Below are positions 48,805-56,645 of a stretch of 64,000 nucleotides of DNA, one piece after another. Under the pieces are notes generated by a model. That model saw nothing but the letters and a program-made list of their open reading frames with translations, was not told the origin of the DNA and searched no databases. The stretch comes from Albimonas sp963816545 (GTDB taxonomy: Bacteria > Pseudomonadota > Alphaproteobacteria > Rhodobacterales > Rhodobacteraceae): contig CAWFLE010000011.1 of assembly GCA_963816545.1 (NCBI GenBank), positions 24,925 to 88,924 of the forward strand. Reading direction: 5' to 3'. The stretch's first letter is position 1. Every line of letters starts with the position of its first letter. Both the position numbers and the translations under genes were made by a program.

Positions 48805-50213
48805 CGGACGGCTCCGTAGCGGCGCACGTCGGCGATCGCGCCCTCCAGCGCCGCGGCGGCGGCCATTGCGGGCGAGGCGAGATGGGTGCGGGCCCGCGGC
48901 CCCTGCCGCCCGACGAAGTTGCGGTTGGTGGTGGAGACGGAGCGCTGGCCAGGCGGTACGACCTCGCCGTTCGCGGCCACGCACTGGGAGCAGCCGGGCT
49001 CTCGCCACTCAAAGCCTGCGTCGCGGAACACCTGGTCCAGGCCCTCCGCCTCCGCCTGCGCCTTCACGCCCTGCGAGCCGGGGACGACCCAGGCGGTGGT
49101 GCGATCGGCGACGCGGCGGCCCCGCGCGATCTCCGCAGCCGCGCGAAGATCGGACAAGCGGCTGTTGGTGCAGGAACCGATGAAGACCCGGTCGACCGGC
49201 GTTCCGGCGATGGGCCGTCCCGGCTCCAGCCCCATGTAGTCCAGCGCCGCCGCCCACGCCTTGCGCCGGGAGCCGTCGGGCGCGCTGCCGGGATCGGGGA
49301 TCGCGGCATCCACCGCAATGGTGTGCTCGGGGCTCGTGCCCCAGGTGATCTGCGGCGCGATGGTGGCGCAGTCGATGGAGACCTCCCGGTCGAAGGCGGC
49401 GTCCGCGTCCGAGGGCAGGGTGCGCCAGTGCGCGACCGCGCGCTCCCAGAGCGCGCCGCGCGGGGCTTCGTGCCGGCCGTGGAGATACTCGAAGGTCAGG
49501 TCGTCCGGGGCCACGAGACCGACCTTCGCGCCCATCTCGATCGACATGTTGCAGATCGTCAGCCGACCTTCGATCGGCAGGCTACGGATCGCCTCGCCGG
49601 CGTATTCCACCGCGTAGCCGTCCCCTCCCGCCGCCCCGATGGTTCCGATCAGGTGGAGGATCATGTCCTTGGGCGTCACCCCCGCGCCGAGCCGTCCCTC
49701 GAAGCTCGTGCGCAGCGTCATCGGCCGCTTCTGAAGGATGGTCTGCGTCGCGAGGACATGCACAAGCTCGGTGGAGCCGATGCCGAACGCCATGGAGCCG
49801 AGCCCGCCATGGGTGGAGGTGTGGCTGTCGCCGCAGCAAAGGATCGTGCCGGGCAGCGTCACCCCCTGCTCCGGGCCCACGATATGCACGATCCCCTGCT
49901 CGGGGTCGTTGATGTCGTAGAGGCGGATCCCCGCCTGCTTCGTCAGCTTGCGCAGTGCCGGCACCATTCGGGCGCTGAGCGCAGTCCCGTCGTCGCCGCG
50001 TCCGGGCGCCGAGGATACCGCATGGTCCGGCACCGCGAAGGTGAGGTGCGGGCTGTGGACCTGGAGCCCGCGCGAGGCGAGATCGGTCAGGCCCCGCGGG
50101 CCCCCGAGGTCATGGAGGATATGGCGGTCCACGTGGAGGAGCGCGTTGCCGTCGCCGAGATCGGCGATGACATGCTCGTCCCAGATCTTGTCGAAAAGCG
50201 TCTTGCCGGACAT
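48801..50213 (-). CDS. leuC: LeuC-like large subunit of aconitase-family hydratase (pair 1)
   Basis: From the ATG at 50213 the protein has 470 residues. It has all three 4Fe-4S ligands: Cys348 in VFIGSCTNSRLSDL, and Cys408 and Cys411 in PGCSQCVAANGE. It also has ILCCGDSHTSTHGGLGSMAF and STTNRNFVGRQGPRARTHLA. The enzyme would add or remove water across a dicarboxylate double bond. The upstream leuD-like gene of pair 2 ends 14 bases before this start, so the four hydratase genes form one minus-strand operon. A second leuCD set in such a catabolic setting is not needed for leucine synthesis. Confidence 0.93.
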   Translation of the reverse strand: MSGKTLFDKIWDEHVIADLGDGNALLHVDRHILHDLGGPRGLTDLASRGLQVHSPHLTFAVPDHAVSSAPGRGDDGTALSARMVPALRKLTKQAGIRLYDINDPEQGIVHIVGPEQGVTLPGTILCCGDSHTSTHGGLGSMAFGIGSTELVHVLATQTILQKRPMTLRTSFEGRLGAGVTPKDMILHLIGTIGAAGGDGYAVEYAGEAIRSLPIEGRLTICNMSIEMGAKVGLVAPDDLTFEYLHGRHEAPRGALWERAVAHWRTLPSDADAAFDREVSIDCATIAPQITWGTSPEHTIAVDAAIPDPGSAPDGSRRKAWAAALDYMGLEPGRPIAGTPVDRVFIGSCTNSRLSDLRAAAEIARGRRVADRTTAWVVPGSQGVKAQAEAEGLDQVFRDAGFEWREPGCSQCVAANGEVVPPGQRSVSTTNRNFVGRQGPRARTHLASPAMAAAAALEGAIADVRRYGAVR

Positions 50214-50227
50214 TGGCAGGTCCTCTT

Positions 50228-50854
50228 TCAGCGCCAGGCCCAACCGCGGCGGGCGCGGTCGCGAGCGCGAAACGCGTCGATCTCGGCCGCGCGGCGCAGG
50301 GTGAGGTCGATCTCGTCCTGTCCCTCCAGCAGCATCTGGCGGCCGTTGGCGGGCGTGGAGAATGCGTCCTCGCGCCCGTCGGGGTCCGTCACCTTGCAGG
50401 TCTGCAGGTCGACGCTCATGCAGTCCCGGCCGCCGCCCCGCTCGATGCGGGCCGCCAGCTCGTGGACCCGGCTTTCCGGCAGGACCACGGGGACGACGCC
50501 GTTGCGGAAGCAGTTGTTGTAGAAGATGCCTCCGAAGCTCGGCGCGATCACCGCCCGGAAGCCGAAGCCGCGAATCAGAGCCGCCGCCGCCTCCCGCGAG
50601 GATCCGCAGCCGAAGTTGCGGTCGGCGATGAGGATCTCAGCGTGGCGCCACGGCTCCTGATTCAGGATGAAGTCGGGGTTCTCGATCCGCTTGTCCGGGT
50701 CCGTGTAGCGCCAGAGGGCGAAGAGCCCGTGCGCGAAGCCCTCGGTCCGCGTGCGGATCAGCTCCCGCGAGGGGGCGATCTGATCGGTGTCTATGTTGAT
50801 GCGCATGATCGGTACGGCGGTGCCGGTGACGCGGACGAACTGTTCGAGGTTCAT
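50228..50854 (-). CDS. leuD: LeuD-like small subunit of aconitase-family hydratase (pair 2)
   Basis: The ATG at 50854 lies 11 bases after the leuC2 stop and gives 208 residues: NLEQFVRVTGTAVPIMRINI, NIDTDQIAPSRELIRTRTEG, LWRYTDPDKRIENPDFILNQ, then RNFGCGSSREAAAALIRGFG and PSFGGIFYNNCFRNGVVPVV. The specificity stretch between NIDTDQI and FGCGSSRE differs clearly from pair 1 (SRELIRTRTEGFAHGL against RIERLTDLERDQLG), so the two pairs probably act on different substrates. Confidence 0.92.
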   Translation of the reverse strand: MNLEQFVRVTGTAVPIMRINIDTDQIAPSRELIRTRTEGFAHGLFALWRYTDPDKRIENPDFILNQEPWRHAEILIADRNFGCGSSREAAAALIRGFGFRAVIAPSFGGIFYNNCFRNGVVPVVLPESRVHELAARIERGGGRDCMSVDLQTCKVTDPDGREDAFSTPANGRQMLLEGQDEIDLTLRRAAEIDAFRARDRARRGWAWR

Positions 50855-50865
50855 GGTCGAAACCC

Positions 50866-52284
50866 TCAGAGGAACTCGCGCGGGTCCGCGATCCGGCCCG
50901 CTATCGCGGACGCGGCGACGGTGGCGGGGCTTGCGAGATGCGAGCGGGTCCGCGGTCCCTGCCGGTTCTCGAAGTTGCGGTTGGTGGAGGTGATGGTGCG
51001 CTTGTCCACGAACTCCTCCCCGCCGATATAGGCGCAGTAAGAGCAGGCGGATTCGCGCCATTGGAATCCCGCTTCCTTGAAGATCCGGTCGATGCCCTCC
51101 TCCTCCGCCCTCAGCTTCACGTCGGTCGATCCGGGGACGCAGATAGCGGCCACGTCGTCCTTCACCCGCCGGCCCTTGAGCACATCCGCCGCGATGCGGA
51201 GGTCCGACAGTCGGGCGTTGGTGCAGGAGCCGATGAAGGCGCCGTCGATGGCGATGTCGCGCATCGGAGTGCCGGGCGTGAGCCGCATGTAGTCGAGCGC
51301 GCGTTCCATCAGGCTGCGGGCGCCCGCGTCGCCGGCGGAGGACGGGTCTGGAACGGCGGCGTCCACCGGTCCTTCCAGCTGCGGGCTGGTTCCCCAGGTG
51401 ACCTGCGGGGCCAGCGCCGAGACGTCCACGAGCACCTCCCGGTCGAAGAGCGCGTCGGGGTCGGTGCGAAGCGACCGCCAGTAGGCGACCGCCTCGTCCC
51501 ACGCGGCGCCCGAAGGGGCGAAAGGCCGATCCCGGAGGTAGTCGACCGTCACGTCGTCCGGAGGCACGAAGCCGTACTTGGCCGAAAACTCGATCGCCAT
51601 GTTGCAGATGGTGAGGCGGCCTTCCACGGGCAGATCCGCGACGGCCGACCCGGCAAACTCCACCGCATAGCCGATCCCGCCCTGCGCACCCTCCTGACCA
51701 ATGAGGGCGAGGATCATGTCCTTGGCGTAGACGCCGTGGGCCGGCGCGCCCTCGAACCGCACGCGCATGTTCTTCGGCCGGGTCTGGGCGAGCGTCTGCG
51801 TCGCGAGAACATGCTCGCACTCGGTGGAGCCGATGCCCCAGGCCAGCGTACCGACGCCGCCCTGCGTGCAGGTGTGGCTGTCGCCGCAGACCAGGGTGAG
51901 CCCGGGAAGCGCGATCCCCTGGGACGGCGCCACCACATGCACGATGCCCTGCCGCGGGTCATCGAGATCAAAAAGCGGAAGCCGGTGTTGCTTCGTCATC
52001 CGCCGCATGGCGTGGATCAGGTCCGAGCCGCCGGGGCGGGGGCTTTCCTCGCGCTTGCCCGGCAGCGTGCCGGCGACGTGGTCGATCACCGAGAACACCA
52101 GCTCCCTGAGCGCCACCGGCCTGCCGGAGCGGTCCAGGCGGTCGAGCGCCACGGAACCCGACATTTCGTGCAGGAACAGCCTATCTATGTGGAGGAGCGC
52201 CGTTTCCTCGTCGAGCATGGCGATGACATGGTCGGCCCAGACCTTGTCGAAATAGGTACGGCCGCGCGGATCCTCGTCCGACAT
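50866..52284 (-). CDS. leuC: LeuC-like large subunit of aconitase-family hydratase (pair 2)
   Basis: The 472-residue protein starts MSDEDPRGRTYFDKVWADHV (ATG at 52284). Iron-sulfur ligands are Cys354 in AFIGSCTNARLSDL, and Cys414 and Cys417 in SACSYCAYIGGE. The LVCGDSHTCTQGGVGTLAWG and TSTNRNFENRQGPRTRSHLA motifs are intact. It is the first gene of the minus-strand hydratase operon and stands divergent from the first lyase gene. A TGTAGACA site lies about 100 bases upstream. As with pair 1, the substrate is not isopropylmalate with any certainty; dimethylmalate-, citramalate- or methylmalate-type acids are candidates. Confidence 0.93.
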   Translation of the reverse strand: MSDEDPRGRTYFDKVWADHVIAMLDEETALLHIDRLFLHEMSGSVALDRLDRSGRPVALRELVFSVIDHVAGTLPGKREESPRPGGSDLIHAMRRMTKQHRLPLFDLDDPRQGIVHVVAPSQGIALPGLTLVCGDSHTCTQGGVGTLAWGIGSTECEHVLATQTLAQTRPKNMRVRFEGAPAHGVYAKDMILALIGQEGAQGGIGYAVEFAGSAVADLPVEGRLTICNMAIEFSAKYGFVPPDDVTVDYLRDRPFAPSGAAWDEAVAYWRSLRTDPDALFDREVLVDVSALAPQVTWGTSPQLEGPVDAAVPDPSSAGDAGARSLMERALDYMRLTPGTPMRDIAIDGAFIGSCTNARLSDLRIAADVLKGRRVKDDVAAICVPGSTDVKLRAEEEGIDRIFKEAGFQWRESACSYCAYIGGEEFVDKRTITSTNRNFENRQGPRTRSHLASPATVAASAIAGRIADPREFL

Positions 52285-52382
52285 GGCGCATCTCCTCCCA
52301 ATGGCCGCGGGTCTGGGCCCGCTTTGAGAGGAGCGATCGGTGGTCGCCCCTCTTCGCCGCCACGGTAGCAAACGCGTGCGGA

Positions 52383-52394
52383 TTGTCTACACAT
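52383..52394 (-). promoter_or_regulatory. Putative GntR site A (leuC2 side)
   Basis: On the minus strand it reads ATGTGTAGACAA, sharing GTGTAGACA with site B and matching the TGT-N2-ACA core of FadR-like operators. It lies 99 bases upstream of the leuC2 ATG. Confidence 0.5.
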
Positions 52395-52528
52395 TCCGAC
52401 CATCGCAGAGGTGAGATCTGCGGCGGGCCGCTGCATTCGCACGCTTAAGCGCGAAGTTCGTGTTGCATCGCCAAAATATGGCTGAAGACATGGCGCCATG
52501 CGTGGCCTTGCCTCTGAGGGGCAGCCAA

Positions 52529-52543
52529 TTGTGTTGACACATG
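52529..52543 (+). promoter_or_regulatory. Putative GntR site C / -35 region (first lyase)
   Basis: TTGTGTTGACACATG contains the palindrome GTGTTGACAC. It shares GTGT(A/T)GACACATG with site B at 61702. Seventeen bases after TTGACA stands AACACT as a possible -10. A GACCT follows at the same distance in both promoters. The intergenic region 52285-52620 holds nothing else I can identify. Confidence 0.55.
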
Positions 52544-52620
52544 AGCCTGCGAGGCGAACACTGACCTTGGAACATGAGCGCCGCGACCAACGCGGCCGGA
52601 CCATCAGGGGAGGATGGAGA

Positions 52621-53559
52621 ATGTCCAAGTCGCTCCGCAAGACCGCCCGGCTGCGCGCTCTGCTTCAGGCCGACGACTGCATCGTGGCCCCCGGCTGCTT
52701 CAACGCGATGAGCGCGCGGATCATCGAGCAGACGGGGTTTCCCGTCGGCTACATCTCCGGCTACGGGGTTTCGGTAAATCATCTCGGGCGGCCCGACGTC
52801 GGGCTCACCACGATGAGCGAGGTGGTGGACGTGGCCTCGAAGGCGGCCTCGTCGGTGGGAATCCCGCTGATCTGCGACGCCGACACAGGCTACGGCAACG
52901 CCATCAACGTTATGCGCACCGTGGAGGAGTTCATCCGCTCCGGCGTGGCAGGCATCCACCTTGAGGACCAGGTGGCCCCGAAGCGCTGCGGCCATGTCGC
53001 GGGCAAGCAGGTGATCTCCCGCGCGGAGGCGGCGGGCAAGATCCGCGCGGCGGCACGGGTGCGCGACGAGATGGACGAGGACTTCGTCCTGATCGCGCGC
53101 TGCGATGCGCGCGGCGTGGCGGGCGGATCGCTCGCGGACTCCATCGACCGCCTTAAGGCCTACCGGGACGCTGGCGCGGATGTGGCCTTCGCCGAAGGCA
53201 TCGTGTCCGAGGAGGAGATCGCCGCGGTCTGCCGCGAGGTCGGCGGCCCGGTGCTCTACAATCGTACCGGCGTTTCGCCGAACCTTCCCGCCTCGCGGCT
53301 CAAGGAACTCGGCGTCCGGCTCGTCATCAACCCCGGAGGTGGAATGCGGGCCGCGGCGCGGGCAATGTGGGACTACTACTCCGCCTTCGCGCAGGAGGAC
53401 GCCGAGCTCGAGGACCGGCTCGCGCCCACCTACGAGGGGCACCCGGTCGCCGACTTCCACCGCTTCGTGGGCTTCCCCGCGATCCGCGAACTGGAGGCGG
53501 AGTTCCTTCCCGAAGAGACTGCCGACAAGTACGAGGGCGCCCTCGGCTTCCAGCCCTGA
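52621..53559 (+). CDS. Isocitrate lyase/PEP mutase-family lyase 1
   Basis: The protein has 312 residues. The fold signature is clear: RLRALLQADDCIVAPGCFNA, QTGFPVGYISGYGVSVNHLG, Mg-binding CDADTGYGNAINVMRTVEEF and the catalytic loop QVAPKRCGHVAGKQV with Cys123. ARCDARGVAGGSLADSIDRL and VLYNRTGVSPNLPASRLKEL follow. KRCGH with Cys and His is the form found in 2-methylisocitrate and dimethylmalate lyases, which cleave a carbon-carbon bond, rather than in phosphonate mutases. An ATG with GGGAGGATGG upstream is used. It is the first gene of a plus-strand operon that also carries lyases 2 and 3 and importer genes. Confidence 0.9.
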   Translation: MSKSLRKTARLRALLQADDCIVAPGCFNAMSARIIEQTGFPVGYISGYGVSVNHLGRPDVGLTTMSEVVDVASKAASSVGIPLICDADTGYGNAINVMRTVEEFIRSGVAGIHLEDQVAPKRCGHVAGKQVISRAEAAGKIRAAARVRDEMDEDFVLIARCDARGVAGGSLADSIDRLKAYRDAGADVAFAEGIVSEEEIAAVCREVGGPVLYNRTGVSPNLPASRLKELGVRLVINPGGGMRAAARAMWDYYSAFAQEDAELEDRLAPTYEGHPVADFHRFVGFPAIRELEAEFLPEETADKYEGALGFQP

Positions 53560-53588
53560 GGCTCGCCCTGCGGAGAGGAGGACGCCGC

Positions 53589-54566
53589 ATGGACGGACAA
53601 ACTCGAGGAACCGCCTCGGCCGGACGGAGGCTCAGGGACGCGATCGCTGCGGCGAAGCCGATGGTCACGGTGGCCGGTGGCAACGCCCAGCACGCCCAGC
53701 TCGCCCAGGCCGCGGGCTTCTCCAGCTTTGGCATCTCCGGGGCGAACGTCAGCACGGGGATGCTGGGCCTGCCCGACGCCGGGTTCCTCACGCTGACCGA
53801 ACTCGCCATGGCCGCGCGCTGGATCTGCCGCGCGGTGCATATCCCCGTCATCGTGGACTGTGACACGGGATTCGGCAACGCGATCAACGCCCGACGCACG
53901 GTCAAGGAGATGATCCGGGCCGGCGCCGGCGGATTGTTCATAGAGGATCAGGTCGCCCCGAAGCGCTGCGGGTTCGTGAAGGGCAAGCGGCTGATCCCCC
54001 TGGATGAGGCGGTGGGCAAGTACCGCGCCTGCCTCGACATGCGCGACGAGCTGGATTCCGACTTCGTGGTCATGGCGCGCACCGACGCTCGGGGCGCAGC
54101 GGACGGCGGAATGGATGAGGCGCTGCGGCGTACGGAAGCCTATCTCGCGGCCGGCGTCGACGTGATCTACGTCGAGGCCCTTCAGACGCGGGAGGAATTC
54201 CGCGCGGTGCGGGAGCGCTTCCCCGACTGCATCCTCAAGGCCACCACCATGGCCGTGGACCCGCCCCTGACGCTGGACGAGATGGCCGAGCTCGGCATCG
54301 ACATCGCGAGCTTCCACGTGGGCCGCGTGGGCGCCATCGCGATGCACGACTTCCTGCGCCGCTACAAGGCCGAGGGGCACGACGCCTGGAACAGGTTCAC
54401 CGCCGAGACCGCCGACCATCCCATCGGCGGCTTCCGCATATTCGACCTAACCGGGTTCCCGGCGGTGGCGGAAATGGAGAAGCGCTATCTGCCGAAGGAG
54501 GAGACCGACCGCTACGAGACCTCCATCGGCATGTACGATCCGCGTGCGGGGCGCGCGGCGGAATGA
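53589..54566 (+). CDS. Isocitrate lyase/PEP mutase-family lyase 2
   Basis: The protein has 325 residues. QHAQLAQAAGFSSFGISGAN, VIVDCDTGFGNAINARRTVK and the catalytic loop QVAPKRCGFVKGKRLIPLDE with Cys127 define the family. Here the loop has Phe where lyases 1 and 4 have His (KRCGF against KRCGH), so chemistry or substrate may differ. The closing FHVGRVGAIAMHDFLRRYKA is shared with lyase 3, to which it is very similar over its whole length. Its stop overlaps the ATPase start (ATGA at 54563). Homology to oxaloacetate decarboxylase-type or dimethylmalate lyases is likely; the substrate is unknown. Confidence 0.9.
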   Translation: MDGQTRGTASAGRRLRDAIAAAKPMVTVAGGNAQHAQLAQAAGFSSFGISGANVSTGMLGLPDAGFLTLTELAMAARWICRAVHIPVIVDCDTGFGNAINARRTVKEMIRAGAGGLFIEDQVAPKRCGFVKGKRLIPLDEAVGKYRACLDMRDELDSDFVVMARTDARGAADGGMDEALRRTEAYLAAGVDVIYVEALQTREEFRAVRERFPDCILKATTMAVDPPLTLDEMAELGIDIASFHVGRVGAIAMHDFLRRYKAEGHDAWNRFTAETADHPIGGFRIFDLTGFPAVAEMEKRYLPKEETDRYETSIGMYDPRAGRAAE

Positions 54567-55675
54567 GGCCGACGCCCTCTCTCTCGGGCGTTCCTGCCGC
54601 GGCGGAGGGGCGGCCGCTGATCGAGGTCGAGAACCTCCGGACCTGGTTCCCGGTGCGTGAGGGTCTGCTGACGACCCTGATCGGCGGCGGCGAGCGGCGG
54701 CACGTCAAGGCGGTGGACGGGGTGAGCTTCTCGCTGCGCCCCGGCGAGGTGCTCGGCGTCGCGGGCGAGAGCGGCTGCGGAAAGTCCACCATGGGCACGA
54801 CCCTCGCCCATCTTACAACTCCGAGCGCGGGGACGATCAGGTTCGAGGGGCGGGACATGTCGCAGCTACGCGGACGGGCGCAGATGAAGGCGTTCCGCCG
54901 CAACGTCCAGATCGTGTTCCAGAACCCGTTCGAGTCACTTAACCCGAGCTTCACCATCCGTGACAGCGTACGCGAGCCGGTGAGCATCCACTTCCCCGGC
55001 GACCGGGCCCTGCAGGCGGAAAAGGTGCTGCTCGCCATGCGCCGCGCCGGGCTGACCCCGCCGGAGACCTTTCTTGACCGCTTTCCGCATCAGCTCTCGG
55101 GCGGCCAGCTGCAGCGGGTCGCCATCGCGCGCGCCATCGCCGTGGAGCCGAAGCTCCTGATCGCGGACGAGCCGGTCTCAATGCTCGATGTGTCGATCCG
55201 GGCGGGGATCCTCAACCTCTTCCGCGGCTTCGCGCGGGAGCTGGGCATGTCGATCGTCTACATCTCCCACGACCTGTCGACCATGAAGCACATCTGCGAC
55301 CGGGTGGCGGTGATGTATCTCGGCCGGATCGTCGAGATCGGTGCGACCGAGGAAGTGCTGCGCCGGCCGCAGCATCCCTACACCCGGGCGCTGATCGCCG
55401 CGGTCCCGCTGATGGGCGGAAAAGCAAGAAAGCGCATGCATCTCGAAGGCGCGCCTCCCAATCCCATCGACGTGCCGGCCGGGTGCCGCTTCCATCCGCG
55501 CTGTCCCCAGGCGTTCGAGGGTTGCGACCGGGAAGATCCGGCCGCCGCTCCCGGCTCGGGGGGCCGGTTGGTCGCTTGCCGCCTGCCGCAGGCGGACATC
55601 CATACGCAGGAGGAATGCTATGACCCGCACCACATCTCCGTCGCCCGGTCGCCGGCTGCGCGACCTGCTGGCTGA
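54563..55675 (+). CDS. Oligopeptide-type ABC importer ATPase (OppF/DppF-like)
   Basis: The protein has 370 residues. VAGESGCGKSTMGTTLAHLT (Walker A), SGGQLQRVAIARAIAVEPKL (signature) and LLIADEPVSMLDVSIRAGIL (Walker B) are followed by the oligo_HPY C-terminal motif PPNPIDVPAGCRFHPRCPQA with its cysteines. The start overlaps lyase 2 by four bases. The 3' end overlaps the start of lyase 3 by 56 bases, which is long, and the last 20 residues look unrelated to the family. It would pair with the OppD-like ATPase at 58606 and the permeases at 59615 and 60561. Confidence 0.92.
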   Translation: MRPTPSLSGVPAAAEGRPLIEVENLRTWFPVREGLLTTLIGGGERRHVKAVDGVSFSLRPGEVLGVAGESGCGKSTMGTTLAHLTTPSAGTIRFEGRDMSQLRGRAQMKAFRRNVQIVFQNPFESLNPSFTIRDSVREPVSIHFPGDRALQAEKVLLAMRRAGLTPPETFLDRFPHQLSGGQLQRVAIARAIAVEPKLLIADEPVSMLDVSIRAGILNLFRGFARELGMSIVYISHDLSTMKHICDRVAVMYLGRIVEIGATEEVLRRPQHPYTRALIAAVPLMGGKARKRMHLEGAPPNPIDVPAGCRFHPRCPQAFEGCDREDPAAAPGSGGRLVACRLPQADIHTQEECYDPHHISVARSPAARPAG

Positions 55676-56597
55676 CGGCCGGCCGTTGCCGACCGTCTGG
55701 GGCGGAACTGCGCATCATGCCCAGTTGGCCGAGGCTGCTGGCTTCAAGGCGTTCGGTATCTCGGGCTCCAACGTCTCAACCAACGTGCTTGGGCTGCCCG
55801 ACGCCGGGCTTCTGACGTTGACCGAACTCGCCGAAACCGCGGACCGCATCTGCCAAGCGGTGGATGTCCCCGTCATCGTCGACTGCGACACGGGTTTCGG
55901 CAACGCCATCAACGCTCGCCGCACCGTGCAGGAAATGATGCGTTCTGGAGCGGCGGCCCTCTTCATCGAGGACCAGGTCGCGCCGAAGCGGTGCGGCTTC
56001 GTGAAGGGCAAGGAGCTCATCCCAGTGGACGAGGCGGTGGGCAAGTACCGGGCCTGTCTCGATACGCGCGACGAGTCCAATCCGGACTTCATGATCATTT
56101 CGCGCACCGACGCGCGTGGCGCGGTCGGAGGCGGCATGGACGAGGTGATGCGCCGTGCCGAGGCCTACCTCGCGGCTGGGGTGGACATCCTTTACGTAGA
56201 GGCGCTGCAGACGCGCGAGGAGATCCGCGCCGTGCGCGAGGCCTTCCCCGACTGCCTGCTGATGTGCACCACCATGGCCATCGACCCGCCGCTGACAGGC
56301 GACGAGATGGCGGAGCTGGGCATCTCGCTCTCGGGCTTCCACATCGCGCGAGTAGGGACGATCGCCATGCACGATTTCCTGGCCCGCTACATGAAGGAGG
56401 GCGAGAGCGCGTGGCACGAGTTCCTGGCAATGAGCAAGGATCATCCGCTGGGCGGTTTCCGGATCTTTGACCTGGCGGGCTTCCCCGACATTGCGGAGCA
56501 GGAGCGACGGTACCTGCCGCAGCGCTCCTCCGACCGTTACGACGCCTCGATCGGCGTTTACGACCCGCGCGGGGCGCGCAGCGCCGCGGCGGAATAA
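55620..56597 (+). CDS. Isocitrate lyase/PEP mutase-family lyase 3
   Basis: The protein has 325 residues with HHAQLAEAAGFKAFGISGSN, VIVDCDTGFGNAINARRTVQ and the loop QVAPKRCGFVKGKELIPVDE with Cys125 (KRCGF type, as in lyase 2). Lyases 2 and 3 align without gaps over nearly their whole length and share long identical blocks, so they are recent tandem duplicates that enclose the ATPase gene. AGGAGGAATGCT supplies its ribosome-binding site inside the ATPase coding sequence. The end SSDRYDASIGVYDPRGARSA also matches lyase 2. Two copies may act as a hetero-oligomer or have split specificity. Confidence 0.9.
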   Translation: MTRTTSPSPGRRLRDLLADGRPLPTVWGGTAHHAQLAEAAGFKAFGISGSNVSTNVLGLPDAGLLTLTELAETADRICQAVDVPVIVDCDTGFGNAINARRTVQEMMRSGAAALFIEDQVAPKRCGFVKGKELIPVDEAVGKYRACLDTRDESNPDFMIISRTDARGAVGGGMDEVMRRAEAYLAAGVDILYVEALQTREEIRAVREAFPDCLLMCTTMAIDPPLTGDEMAELGISLSGFHIARVGTIAMHDFLARYMKEGESAWHEFLAMSKDHPLGGFRIFDLAGFPDIAEQERRYLPQRSSDRYDASIGVYDPRGARSAAAE

Positions 56598-56645
56598 GGC
56601 CGGCGCTCGTCAAGAGGCGCGGCATTCAACCGGGAGGAAGACGAT

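Noticed and set aside
48190..52284. Normal leucine biosynthesis operon
   Set aside because: There are two leuCD pairs, no leuA or leuB, and the neighbours are lyases and an importer under a GntR regulator.
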